This document shows, in pieces, positions 1 to 7,150 of a stretch of 17,254 nt of DNA. Where the stretch lies: contig JAJXUQ010000005.1 in the NCBI GenBank assembly GCA_021782685.1, forward strand, positions 1 through 17,254, given 5' to 3'. Source of the stretch: a bacterium. GTDB taxonomy: Bacteria > Patescibacteriota > Minisyncoccia > Phycocordibacterales > Phycocordibacteraceae. A program made the translations under genes and the position numbers. Every line of letters starts with the position of its first letter. Positions within the stretch are counted from its first letter, which is position 1. A model generated the notes under the pieces. The model did no database searches. It saw only the letters and a program-made list of their open reading frames with translations, and had not been told where the DNA came from.

Positions 1-151
1 TCAAGATAGGGTTGTCTCTTTCGGGAAGATAATGGAATTCGATCGAGCTCTCGTGCACAACAAAACGCCATGGTTGCGAATTGTCTCCTGAAGGAGCGGT
101 GGCTGCGGCAGTAAGTATTTTCGTTACCTTCTCTTTATATGTCGTATCCAT
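1..151 (-). CDS. nitroreductase-like protein, N-terminal fragment (runs off window)
   Basis: Reading the minus strand from an ATG at 151 gives 50 codons with no stop before the window edge. The peptide carries A-A-A-T-A-P-S-G-D-N-S-Q-P-W-R-F at about residues 14-29, the hallmark FMN-binding start of nitroreductase-family proteins. These are FMN-dependent oxidoreductases that reduce nitro or quinone groups, or have specialised redox roles. The gene starts 9 nt after the stop of the ThiF-like gene, so the two are probably one operon. Established knowledge: ThiF-like and nitroreductase domains also occur fused in one polypeptide (mycobacterial Rv1355c type), which supports a functional link. No clear Shine-Dalgarno is seen. 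The family call is fairly firm from the motif, but substrate and length cannot be judged. Confidence 0.75.
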   Translation of the reverse strand, partial: MDTTYKEKVTKILTAAATAPSGDNSQPWRFVVHESSIEFHYLPERDNPIL

Positions 152-160
152 ACTCTAACT

Positions 161-1279
161 CTAGAGTCCGATTGCGGCAAAAAAATCGGTGCGGGCCTTC
201 TCACGAGCATCCTTCACGTTCGGAGCGTGATATTCCGGATCAAGCAGCCCATCGAGGCTGATTTCGCATTTCTCCTCGTTCACCGGCTGTCCGAGCGCAA
301 GCCGCTTCAAGATATACGCAATCGCGACGCCGGAGAGCGTTGCCGCATCACCAAGCTGCGGCCAGGAATAGATCTCGCGGCCGACTTGAAGCAGTGAGCT
401 CATCATGCGTTCCGTCACAAATTGCGGACCCGCGATCTTCGTGGCGAGTTTCGGCAAGTCAGATGGCGTGAAGGACTTGAACATTTCCAAATTCACGTCG
501 CCGATGACACCGTTAAAAAGCTTTTTTGTCTTATCGAAATCGAATCGCTCCACTTCGACAATAATATTGTCGCCATTATCCGTCGCCATGACGACCGGGA
601 TGCCGCGTTCGCGAGCCGCGAGGCGCAGTCGAATCTTAATCTCGAGATTGTCGGTTTCCTCAACGAGTACGTCGACGTCTCTGAGAAATTCATCCAGATT
701 TTCTTCCGTAACACCGGAGAACGATTCGATTTCAGCGTAGGGATTGAGCTGGTAGATATATTCACGCACGAGATCTGTCTTTTTACGCCCCAAGGCGAGG
801 AAGTCGAAACGGATCCGATTAAGATTCGAAGGTGACACCTCGTCCGGATCAGCGATCTTGATGTGCCGCGCACCGCCCATGAGCGCAAAAGTGAGCGCGC
901 CATGACTGCCGACGCTTAACCCCGCGTACGCAACCGTTGCCCCGTAGAGTTTCCTCTGTTCTTCTTTAGTGATTATATTTCGATTACGTGCAGTACGTAT
1001 CTCCTGGTGCTCGTCGTGCGGGAGGTAATGCGCGAGCGTCTTGTTCCACGGGAAGAAAAACCATTCCCCTACCTCCTCAAGCGGCTTCCCGCCGCAATAT
1101 TCTTCCGTAAATGCCCGTACCTCGTTCGCGTGATCCTTAATGAATTTAAATCGCGGATTGCGAATAAGAAACAAGTCTTCCAAAAGAAGATCGTAACGGT
1201 CTACGGTAGCCGACGGTTGGAGACGATCGCGAAAGGTCGAAAACGACTCTTTTGAGCGGTCAAGCTGTTCCGGTCGCAT
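161..1279 (-). CDS. ThiF/E1-like adenylyltransferase-fold protein
   Basis: A 372-residue protein with a Rossmann nucleotide-binding core of the ThiF/MoeB/E1 superfamily. Visible motifs are the glycine-rich A-G-L-S-V-G-S (119-125), the ribose-binding acidic D-P-D (144-146), S-N-L-N-R (151-155) and E-T-D-N (208-211). These normally bind ATP and activate a protein or small-molecule carboxylate. The roughly 110-residue N-terminal region (F-F-F-P-W-N-K, then R-T-A-R-N-R-N and T-K-E-E-Q) matches the ThiF subgroup linked to nitroreductases. The paired CxxC zinc motifs of ThiF and MoeB are absent, so sulfur-carrier activation cannot be assumed. I chose the ATG at 1279 over a GTG at 1309 because an extended -10 (TGG-TACTAT, 1295-1287) lies inside the longer reading, ending 7 nt before that ATG. 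It is followed 9 nt later by the nitroreductase gene. Confidence 0.85.
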   Translation of the reverse strand: MRPEQLDRSKESFSTFRDRLQPSATVDRYDLLLEDLFLIRNPRFKFIKDHANEVRAFTEEYCGGKPLEEVGEWFFFPWNKTLAHYLPHDEHQEIRTARNRNIITKEEQRKLYGATVAYAGLSVGSHGALTFALMGGARHIKIADPDEVSPSNLNRIRFDFLALGRKKTDLVREYIYQLNPYAEIESFSGVTEENLDEFLRDVDVLVEETDNLEIKIRLRLAARERGIPVVMATDNGDNIIVEVERFDFDKTKKLFNGVIGDVNLEMFKSFTPSDLPKLATKIAGPQFVTERMMSSLLQVGREIYSWPQLGDAATLSGVAIAYILKRLALGQPVNEEKCEISLDGLLDPEYHAPNVKDAREKARTDFFAAIGL

Positions 1280-1286
1280 ATTGGAT

Positions 1287-1295
1287 ATAGTACCA
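1287..1295 (-). promoter_or_regulatory. extended -10 promoter of the ThiF-like gene
   Basis: On the minus strand TGG precedes TACTAT (hexamer 1292-1287), an extended -10 with no convincing -35. Seven bases separate it from the ATG at 1279, so transcription would start at or next to the start codon, implying a leaderless message. Prediction from sequence only. Confidence 0.5.
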
Positions 1296-1346
1296 TGACG
1301 GCCGCACACTCGTTTACGTTTAGTACTTGGCCTTTAAAACAAGGGT

Positions 1347-1507
1347 TGGTGTTTGCGCCGTTCGATATGGTCTACACAAAAGACAAAGGTCACGTCAGTG
1401 CTCCTGACAGACACCATGACCTCTGTGGTCAATGTTGGAGATCAATGAAAGATTCGAGACGCGCCTGATGTTTGCTCAAGCCCTGCACACGTTGCAGGGC
1501 TCTTTTT
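1347..1507 (+). ncRNA. possible structured small RNA ending in an intrinsic terminator
   Basis: The 271-nt gap between the peptidase remnant and the ThiF-like gene has no credible reading frame but does have plus-strand structure. A 9-bp helix can form between 1347-1355 and 1408-1416 (one G-U pair). Within and after it lie small hairpins at 1394-1408 (GTCAG/CTGAC) and 1417-1431 (TGACC/GGTCA), each with a 5-nt loop. A strong terminator follows at 1479-1507. The helices at 1347-1416 and 1394-1408 compete for one base at 1408. No plus-strand gene starts after the terminator and none precedes it, so the terminator is unexplained unless something is transcribed here. I saw no clear promoter and no match to tRNA, tmRNA, SRP RNA or RNase P RNA. 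Speculative. Confidence 0.3.
1479..1507 (+). terminator. intrinsic terminator, plus strand
   Basis: A perfect 9-bp stem (AGCCCTGCA 1479-1487, TGCAGGGCT 1493-1501) with a 5-nt loop is followed by a T-rich tail at 1501-1507. There is no T run on the minus-strand side, so it acts on plus-strand transcription, although both neighbouring genes are on the minus strand. Confidence 0.7.
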
Positions 1508-1580
1508 CGAGAAAGCCCCCGCGAGATAGACATGACCTAATGAGTAATGTGTGTTGCGTAGACTCGACAGAGTCCCATCT

Positions 1581-2645
1581 TCAGCTATCGGTCAACGCTT
1601 TTTCCAAGAATTGAATCACTTTAGGATATGCATCGAGCTTATTCTGAAGCTTCACGATCCCATGCCCTTCGTCCGGATACACAAGCAAGTCAACGTGTCT
1701 GCCGACCTCTTTAAGCCTTGCAACTACTTGCTCCGCTTCAGAGAGCGGGACTCGTGGGTCATTTGCGCCATGAATGACAAACAGTGGCGCCTGTATCTTT
1801 TCAACCGAATGAATAGGAGAGATGTGCCGTAAAAGTTCTCTATCCTTAGCGAGAGAGCCGTATTCAGCTTCTCTAAGTGCGCGCCGATAAGGAGCGGTAT
1901 TTTCAAGAAAGGTAACGAAGTTGACGATTCCCACGATATCGACGCCCGCCGCCCAATACTTAGGATAGAACGCCAGACAGGCCAGCACCATGAATCCTCC
2001 ATAGCTTGCCCCGTGCAGGGCGATCTTCTCGGCGTCGATACCGGGAATGTTCGTGAGGTGATTGCGCAGCGCGACAATGTCTTTCACTGAATCTAATCGT
2101 TTCTCAACATCATCAAGCGTCTGGTACGACTTCCCGTACCCCGAACTACCCCGGATATTCGGCGCTACGACCACGAACCCCGCATGTACGAGATATTGCG
2201 TAAGGGGCGAGTATACCGGCCGATGCTGTTCTGCCGGCCCGCCATGGATATCGATAACCACCGACGCTCCTGTCTCTTGATCGGTTGATTTCGGTCTATA
2301 GATAAAAGCCGGTACCGAAAGTCCGTCGAATGACGCGAAGCGGATAAGCTCCGGCTCGACCATCTCTTCAGGAGGGACGCCTTGGCTGCTGAAGGTAAGC
2401 TGGTATGACCCTTCGGTTTCTAAGTTGAGTATCCATATATTCGACGTGTGCCGCGAATCTCCAAGGTTGAAACTCATCCGTAATCCATCCTCCGAGAACC
2501 TTGATCCGAAGACGTTCCCGGCGGGCAGGCGATAAGGGCGCGGCGCAAATGTTCTAGGGTCATACAGTGTTACCTGTTCATACCCATCCTCGTTTACTGA
2601 AACGGCGATGTTCTTGCCTTTTTTGTCCATAGTCACACGCCCTAT
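1581..2645 (-). pseudogene. S9-family (prolyl oligopeptidase-like) peptidase, 5'-truncated
   Basis: The C-terminal two thirds of an S9 acyl-peptidase/oligopeptidase: the last blades of the beta-propeller followed by a complete alpha/beta-hydrolase domain. Numbering from the first ATG of the open frame (at 2822), the nucleophile is Ser273 in G-A-S-Y-G-G, with Asp355 in G-A-N-D-P-R-V and His387 in D-E-G-H-G, so the catalytic triad is intact. Also seen are D-I-H-G-G-P (191-196) and R-G-S-S-G-Y-G (224-230). Family members are usually 600-700 residues, but here homology stops near residue 61 (about 2645). The frame stays open to 2822, yet its first ~60 residues do not resemble a propeller and lie antisense to an S-adenosylmethionine synthetase fragment. 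I infer loss of roughly 200-250 N-terminal residues and of the promoter. Expression of a soluble catalytic domain cannot be excluded. Confidence 0.8.
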
Positions 2646-2897
2646 ATCCCTGCTGGAAAACTTTATTCTGTAGCCGCATGGGATATTGCAAAAGAAATTT
2701 ATGAGGAGCAAAAAATCCCCTGTGAAGTATATATTGCGAGCCAGATTGACAGACCGTTGGATGACCCGTGGGCAGTTATCATAAATTCCACAAAAGAGAT
2801 CGATATTCACGCCGCTGAACAAGTCGCTAAAAAGATACTCGGCTCACTTTCACAAGTAACAAAAAATATATTGGAGGATATATATCCTCTCGTTTGA
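2640..2897 (+). pseudogene. archaeal-type S-adenosylmethionine synthetase (MAT), C-terminal remnant
   Basis: The plus frame from about 2640 to the TGA at 2895-2897 encodes about 85 residues. They resemble the end of archaeal-type methionine adenosyltransferase (PF01941): G-K-L-Y-S-V-A-A, then I-A-K-E-I-Y-E-E, then E-V-Y-I-A-S-Q-I with P-L-D-D-P, and a helical tail with I-L-E-D near the stop. The family is about 400 residues, so roughly the first 300 are missing and no start codon or promoter is present. The fragment is visibly richer in A+T than the genes to its right. It meets the peptidase remnant at about 2640-2655, both genes having lost their 5' ends there. The call rests on remembered family signatures; a profile search would settle it. 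Confidence 0.72.
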
Positions 2898-2921
2898 CTT
2901 CTCTTGCGAACAAGTTAAAGA

Positions 2922-4475
2922 TTACGACGGCCGCACTACCCACGATTGTTTGCCACCCGGCTTGAAGTAGAGCGGATCTTCGTAAGGCCAGAAAACGAGC
3001 TTCGGTTCCGCACGTTTCCCGAGGAAAGCTGAAAGCTCGCGGAATTCTGAATTCTTTTCGCGCAGGTTCTTGATGATTTCCGTAAGGAGCTCCGATGCAA
3101 GGACCTTCCCTACCTCCTTCTTCGATTTTTGTTCGAGATTGATCTCCAGATACTGGTCATGGTTTCCATCGTACTTCGTGATAAGCGTGAGCTTGCCGGT
3201 CAGGTAATCGACAAACCGTTTGTTGAGCAGCACTTCCTTGATTGTCTCGGGGTATACCTGGAGGCCGTAGAGCGTCGTCGCGAGATCGATACGCTCGTAA
3301 ACATAGACGAAGGGCAGTTCCGATACGCAATCCCTGATGCCGGCGGCTCGCGCCTCCTTCAGAAGGTCTATGCCATGCGTTTTGTAGCGTTCGACGAGTT
3401 CGCGAAAGATATATACGCCGCCATGGTCGCCGATCGAGTATCGGAGCAACGGCAGCGCGCTGTCGCCCGACAGCAGTATCTCGCCATTCGGCGCTTCGAA
3501 CGACACGAAACCGGGAATGAACTGCGCCAGGGTCGGTGTCTTCGCGGTACTGCGGAAGAGGTCGGCAAAGAGCTTCCCGTCTTTAAGCGCGAGTCGCCGG
3601 GCAAGGATCGAAAGGGGCGTTTCGAATGCCATAGTACCGATATCTGCGCTGCCGTAGATATTGATCGCATCAGTGAGGTGGTTCTTAATGCCGGCCTTCT
3701 CGACAAGGTAATCGCGGAAACTTTCGGTGAAGGCTTCCGCCGCGAAGAGGAGCATGACGCGATGCTTGGCAAAAGAAGTTCCCTGGGCGACCGCTTCATC
3801 GATGACGTCTTTCAGGAAGGGCGGATACCCGGCGAGAATGATCTGTTCATACTGCGGCGCAAGATCGGTGAGCGCTTTCAAGATTTCCGCTTTATTGATG
3901 CCGGGGGTGAGGATGGCGAGAGGATAGCCGCGACGACTCATGCGCTCGAAAGCCTGATAAGTGATCAGGCCGCCGATCCACACGCCCATGCCAAAACAGA
4001 CAATGACAAGCGTTGACTTGTCACGCTTCAACGAACTCGTACGAAAAATCAATTCGTGGATGAGCGCGGCGTGCTCATCGACTTCGTGTGAGCGCGCAAA
4101 GTAGGTCGACTTCCCTGTCGAACCGGAGGTGGAAGTAAGCACCTGCGGCGAGCGCATCGAACCGTTCCAGAAGAGGTCGGTAAACGGATTCTTACTAAGG
4201 TAATTTGCTTTTGAAATTGACGGAACAGCGGCGAGGTCCCTCGTCGTCCGAACATGATCGCCCTGTATCCCGTTAGCTTTAAGGAAGCGGCGGTATGCCG
4301 GCACTTCACGAGACATGCGCTTAAAAAGCGAGAGGACTTGTGTTTTCTGGATATGCGACCAGTTTTCGCTCTTGAAACTGCGCAGCCGGTCGAAGAAAGA
4401 CGCGAGAGACGAGGATTGCCGCCTTGGCGAAACCGCAGCGGCTTTTTTCTGTGGTAATGGCTGGTTTTTGCCCAT
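2922..4475 (-). CDS. PaaK/CapK-like adenylate-forming enzyme
   Basis: A 517-residue protein of the phenylacetate-CoA ligase-like branch of the AMP-forming superfamily, which activates a carboxylate as an acyl-adenylate for transfer to a thiol or other acceptor. Motifs: the family's N-terminal V-P-A-Y-R-R-F (58-64), P-S-I-S-K (85-89), the AMP-binding loop T-S-T-S-G-S-T-G-K-S (114-123), Y-G-S-A-D (274-278, where the usual acidic residue is Asp) and R-Y-S-I-G-D (345-350). The N-terminal ~30 residues are basic and Ser-rich and probably unstructured. The substrate cannot be read from sequence. It may act with the upstream PAP2-like and glycosyltransferase genes in envelope or lipid chemistry, but it has its own promoter-like element. 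The start at 4475 is supported by an extended -10 ten bases upstream. Confidence 0.8.
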   Translation of the reverse strand: MGKNQPLPQKKAAAVSPRRQSSSLASFFDRLRSFKSENWSHIQKTQVLSLFKRMSREVPAYRRFLKANGIQGDHVRTTRDLAAVPSISKANYLSKNPFTDLFWNGSMRSPQVLTSTSGSTGKSTYFARSHEVDEHAALIHELIFRTSSLKRDKSTLVIVCFGMGVWIGGLITYQAFERMSRRGYPLAILTPGINKAEILKALTDLAPQYEQIILAGYPPFLKDVIDEAVAQGTSFAKHRVMLLFAAEAFTESFRDYLVEKAGIKNHLTDAINIYGSADIGTMAFETPLSILARRLALKDGKLFADLFRSTAKTPTLAQFIPGFVSFEAPNGEILLSGDSALPLLRYSIGDHGGVYIFRELVERYKTHGIDLLKEARAAGIRDCVSELPFVYVYERIDLATTLYGLQVYPETIKEVLLNKRFVDYLTGKLTLITKYDGNHDQYLEINLEQKSKKEVGKVLASELLTEIIKNLREKNSEFRELSAFLGKRAEPKLVFWPYEDPLYFKPGGKQSWVVRPS

Positions 4476-4485
4476 GGGCGAAACT

Positions 4486-4494
4486 ACTATACCA
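4486..4494 (-). promoter_or_regulatory. extended -10 promoter of the PaaK-like gene
   Basis: TGG followed by TATAGT (hexamer 4491-4486) lies in the 53-nt gap after the PAP2-like gene, 10 nt before the ATG at 4475. A TTGCAA 15 nt further upstream is at best a weak -35. The predicted 5' leader is only a few bases. Confidence 0.5.
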
Positions 4495-4528
4495 CAAAAA
4501 TAGAAATTGCAATAGTTTTCGCGTTACA

Positions 4529-5197
4529 TCAGGGTCCGGGATTGATGAGCGCGTAATCGCGGGGGAAGAATTTTTTCGCAATCGTGAATATGCCGTAGGC
4601 CATGAAAGGCGCCGCAAATACGTCGATCGAATAGTGGACATGCGCCAACAGTACGCCGACAGCGAAGATGAGAGAGAGCGACAGGAGCACGACGCGGGCA
4701 CGCTTATCCTCCCAGAAGATGAGCGCCATAAGAAACGGCAGACCCGTATGTCCGGAGAAGAAAAATCCGGTTTGGAAATCAAGATACGTATAGATGCCAT
4801 CGAGGAATCCCGCGCCCGGATCGATATGGCCCGGATAGATGCCTATGTGAGTGAGAGAAGTAAAGAAAGCCCGGATCATGATGAAGAGCGCTACGGCCTT
4901 GAGGGTGAAAAGGATGTAGCGCGGTTTCGAAAACACGAAGAGCGTCCCTGCGACGATGCTGAACAGTGCGCCTTCTACGATGAGGAAGTTCAGATTGACG
5001 ACCGGGATATTGTCGAGGAGGATGTCCCCTACGTACACGGATGTGGGGCGCATCGAATACGCGAGCGCATAGACGGAGGCGAAGTGCTCAAACACGAAGG
5101 CGATGCCGAGCAGCACGAGCGCGGTCGCGAAGGAAAGAAGCCGCTCTTTCTTCAAGAGATCCTTGTAGGTGAAAGAATCCTGCTGGCGTATTTCCAT
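4529..5197 (-). CDS. PAP2_C / sphingomyelin-synthase-like integral membrane phosphatase or phosphotransferase
   Basis: A 222-residue polytopic membrane protein with about six hydrophobic segments. It carries the two-part active site of the lipid phosphatase/phosphotransferase superfamily in its sphingomyelin-synthase-like form: S-G-H-T (148-151), then H-V-H-Y-S-I-D-V (186-193). This gives a catalytic set of His150, His188 and Asp192 on the outer membrane face. Such enzymes move or remove phosphate head groups on lipids or polyprenyl carriers. The ATG at 5197 is preferred because the longer open frame upstream (to 5368) overlaps the SET gene and looks like its shadow. It starts 8 nt after the SET stop, so the two are co-transcribed. 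The exact lipid substrate is unknown. Confidence 0.75.
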   Translation of the reverse strand: MEIRQQDSFTYKDLLKKERLLSFATALVLLGIAFVFEHFASVYALAYSMRPTSVYVGDILLDNIPVVNLNFLIVEGALFSIVAGTLFVFSKPRYILFTLKAVALFIMIRAFFTSLTHIGIYPGHIDPGAGFLDGIYTYLDFQTGFFFSGHTGLPFLMALIFWEDKRARVVLLSLSLIFAVGVLLAHVHYSIDVFAAPFMAYGIFTIAKKFFPRDYALINPGP

Positions 5198-5205
5198 ACT
5201 TGTGA

Positions 5206-5607
5206 TTATGCGCGACACTTCACGCAGCGACAGCCGTACGGCTTGATATGTTCGTCGAAATACTCCTCGCCGTAATCGTAAGAGAGCTCTTCCCCCGTCT
5301 TGATGTTCCGGATAGCGTCTATAAAGATGCGGCCGCGTTCTATTTCCGGCTCGCAATTGGGACGACACGAGTGGTTTATGTACCGCGCAGTGTTCTCGCG
5401 CGTCGTGCCGTCGATCGTCTTACGGGAACTCACCTCGAAAAGATACTTGCTGCGGCTCGTGTAGGCTTCGGCGGTAGATATCGTCCGACCGAAGTACTCG
5501 ATGATACGCTCGCCTTTCTTGAACGGACGCGCGGCGAAAAGGCCGAGACCGGCGGTCGAACGCTTCACGATCACTCCTTCCGGTCGCGTCGGTTTTTTCT
5601 TCTGCAT
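5206..5607 (-). CDS. SET-domain protein lysine methyltransferase
   Basis: A 133-residue stand-alone SET domain. Visible motifs: G-L-G-L-F-A near the N-terminus (20-25, SAM-binding side), R-Y-I-N-H-S-C-R-P-N-C (75-85, the pseudoknot core), E-L-S-Y-D-Y-G (107-113, with the catalytic Tyr), and a post-SET tail G-C-R-C-V-K-C (125-131). Cys85, Cys126, Cys128 and Cys131 could bind zinc as in eukaryotic post-SET modules. SAM-dependent lysine methylation is the expected activity; the substrate in a bacterium is unknown. The ATG at 5607 is chosen over a TTG at 5649, which would overlap the upstream glycosyltransferase. It lies 34 nt after that gene and 8 nt before the PAP2-like gene. No strong Shine-Dalgarno. 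Confidence 0.85.
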   Translation of the reverse strand: MQKKKPTRPEGVIVKRSTAGLGLFAARPFKKGERIIEYFGRTISTAEAYTSRSKYLFEVSSRKTIDGTTRENTARYINHSCRPNCEPEIERGRIFIDAIRNIKTGEELSYDYGEEYFDEHIKPYGCRCVKCRA

Positions 5608-5641
5608 AACGCTGTTTCCGATACTAGCAAACAGCCGCTTC

Positions 5642-6388
5642 CTAGACAACGTCTTCGCGGATATCGGTATAGGCCTCCGTAAGCGGTCGGCCGCGCAGAA
5701 GCGTATGCAGATAGTTCCCGGTATAACGCAATCCGGTCATGACGACTCCTTCGTGCACAAGCCGCCGGCCCGAAGCGTACATCGGCAGCCGGAAGGTCCA
5801 TTTCACCTTCCCTACTTTGCTCACGCGCCGCGCCACATCGGTATCCTCGCCGTAGAATTCGATCGAGGTGTCGAATCCGCCGGCCTGTTCAAGGTGCGTC
5901 CGGCGCACGATGAAATTACCGCCTTGCAGCATCGCGCCCGCACGGAAAATATACTGATTGACGAGATGCGAAAGGTAGCCGAAAAAGTAAAAGACGCGCA
6001 CCGAAGCGCGCTGGAACGGCGGCAGGTCGTAGTAAATGAAAGGCCCGCTGAGCGCCGCGAGCCTCTCGTCGCGCGCGAACTCTCTAAGTACGGTAGCGAG
6101 CCATCCTTCCGGCAGCATCGTATCGGAATCGATGTTCGCGATGAGTTCGCCGGTAGCCGCCATAAGCCCCGCATGGCGCGCGCGCACGAGCCCCTTCTTC
6201 GGCTCGTCAACCACGCGCACCCACGTATAACCGCGTGCGAGCTCGCCCGTGCGGTCGGTGCTCGCATTATTGACGACGATGACCTCTGCGTCAGAGGGCG
6301 TCCTGTTGAGTTCGCGCTCCACCGCCTCGAGGCACGCAGGCAAACGTTGCTCTTCGTTATACGCTGGGATGACGAAACTGATTCTCAT
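5642..6388 (-). CDS. family 2 glycosyltransferase (GT-A fold)
   Basis: A 248-residue GT2 enzyme. S-F-V-I-P-A-Y-N-E-E (4-13) opens the nucleotide-sugar domain, N-N-A-S-T-D-R-T (40-47) follows, D-S-D (87-89) is the metal-binding DxD equivalent, and E-D in F-Y-G-E-D-T-D (177-183) is the likely catalytic acidic pair. It has no long C-terminal membrane helix, though a hydrophobic stretch around 131-148 may contact the membrane. It heads the minus-strand cluster GT2-SET-PAP2-like, and a strong terminator lies just upstream of it. A CATACT hexamer 5 nt before the ATG is a possible weak -10. Donor and acceptor cannot be predicted. Confidence 0.88.
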   Translation of the reverse strand: MRISFVIPAYNEEQRLPACLEAVERELNRTPSDAEVIVVNNASTDRTGELARGYTWVRVVDEPKKGLVRARHAGLMAATGELIANIDSDTMLPEGWLATVLREFARDERLAALSGPFIYYDLPPFQRASVRVFYFFGYLSHLVNQYIFRAGAMLQGGNFIVRRTHLEQAGGFDTSIEFYGEDTDVARRVSKVGKVKWTFRLPMYASGRRLVHEGVVMTGLRYTGNYLHTLLRGRPLTEAYTDIREDVV

Positions 6389-6423
6389 AAGTAAGTATGC
6401 GGACGATAATGGTATTAAACGTT

Positions 6424-6464
6424 AAAAAGAAAAGCCGCGCAAGCGATAGTGCTGCTTGCGCGGC
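6424..6464 (-). terminator. intrinsic terminator of the six-helix membrane protein gene
   Basis: On the minus strand an 11-bp GC-rich stem (arms 6464-6454 and 6444-6434, GCCGCGCAAGC against GCTTGCGCGGC) with a 9-nt loop is followed by TTTTCTTTTT (6433-6424). It lies 18 nt after the stop at 6483 and separates that gene from the GT2 gene. Confidence 0.85.
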
Positions 6465-6482
6465 GCGACTGCGGACCGGCTA

Positions 6483-7085
6483 TCACCAGAGACGCCACGC
6501 AGTAAGACTCCAGATAAGCGCGAGCTCGCTTCCGACCTGTATCTTTGCGGACGTATCGAAGACCCAGTAGTTGCTGAATTTCGCGACTCCGAAGTACGTC
6601 CAGAACGATAGCGCGACCGATGTGATGATGACGTCCGCGCTGGAGATCGGCGGTTCCGCCATGTTCGGAACGTACACCAGTGCGACAATCCACGTCGCCA
6701 ATGCGGCATACAAGACATGGAGCCAGCCGGCGATCGTGACATACCCGTCATGCGCATACGCTTCCGGCATTTCCGCGCCCGCCGGAGCGTATACCTTTGT
6801 CGCGAGCAGTATCCACAGTGCGGATACTGCTCCGAGGAATGCCATGCTTCCTGTCGAATCGTAGGCGAACCTGTAGCTCGCCATCAGATAGGCGAGAAGC
6901 GGCGTTACGATGAGCGCGTCAGCCAACATGCCGCCGTGCTCCATAAACGAGTAGCCCTTCGCGCTGTTATGCACCCATAGCATCTGGGCGCGGGTAAGGA
7001 ACCCGTCAAATACCGAAGCGATGCACTGCAGCGCAACGACGATCTCGCCGAGCGCAAGGACGGTCCAAAACCTTGTAGAGAACAT
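6483..7085 (-). CDS. orphan six-helix membrane protein
   Basis: A 200-residue hydrophobic protein that I do not recognise. About six membrane segments are visible: roughly 8-27, 53-71, 80-99, 115-139, 150-168 and 184-200. The first loop reads W-V-H-N-S-A-K-G-Y-S-F-M-E-H (37-50). His39, His50, His112 and His123 lie near the predicted membrane faces and could bind a metal or haem, but no known motif is met. It is unusual here in having the full set of expression signals: a near-consensus promoter, a strong Shine-Dalgarno (AAGGAGGT, 7099-7092 and onward) 5 nt before the ATG, and its own terminator. It is therefore probably monocistronic and well expressed. Confidence 0.75.
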   Translation of the reverse strand: MFSTRFWTVLALGEIVVALQCIASVFDGFLTRAQMLWVHNSAKGYSFMEHGGMLADALIVTPLLAYLMASYRFAYDSTGSMAFLGAVSALWILLATKVYAPAGAEMPEAYAHDGYVTIAGWLHVLYAALATWIVALVYVPNMAEPPISSADVIITSVALSFWTYFGVAKFSNYWVFDTSAKIQVGSELALIWSLTAWRLW

Positions 7086-7121
7086 GTTCCACCTCCTTTG
7101 GTGGTAGTTTGATCTATAAAA

Positions 7122-7150
7122 AGTATAGAATCAATGCGTTAAAAAGTCAA
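7122..7150 (-). promoter_or_regulatory. sigma70-type promoter of the six-helix membrane protein gene
   Basis: TTGACT (-35, 7150-7145), a 17-nt spacer, and TATACT (-10, 7127-7122) on the minus strand: the best-formed promoter in the window. The expected start near 7115 leaves a 5' leader of about 30 nt containing the strong Shine-Dalgarno at 7097-7091. The -35 overlaps the terminator hairpin of the preceding gene. Confidence 0.8.

Noticed and set aside
1280..1309. GTG start at 1309 for the ThiF-like gene
   Set aside because: The added ten residues cover the extended -10 element; ATG 1279 fits the promoter and the family N-terminus.
1353..1372. GTTCGATA resembling a tRNA T-loop
   Set aside because: The flanking bases do not form the 5-bp T stem, and no anticodon or acceptor stem could be found.
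1432..1614. Small plus-strand frame of 60 codons in the 1310-1580 gap
   Set aside because: It runs straight through the strong plus-strand terminator and shows no domain or Shine-Dalgarno.
2646..2822. N-terminal 59 residues of the open frame of the S9 peptidase as genuine protein
   Set aside because: They do not resemble a beta-propeller and lie antisense to the MAT remnant, whose plus-strand frame makes better protein sense.
3129..4016. 295-codon plus-strand frame opposite the PaaK-like gene
   Set aside because: No recognisable domain, no promoter, and fully antisense to a gene with adenylate-forming motifs.
5608..5649. Upstream TTG start for the SET gene
   Set aside because: It would overlap the stop of the GT2 gene, and the added residues lie outside the SET domain; ATG 5607 suffices.
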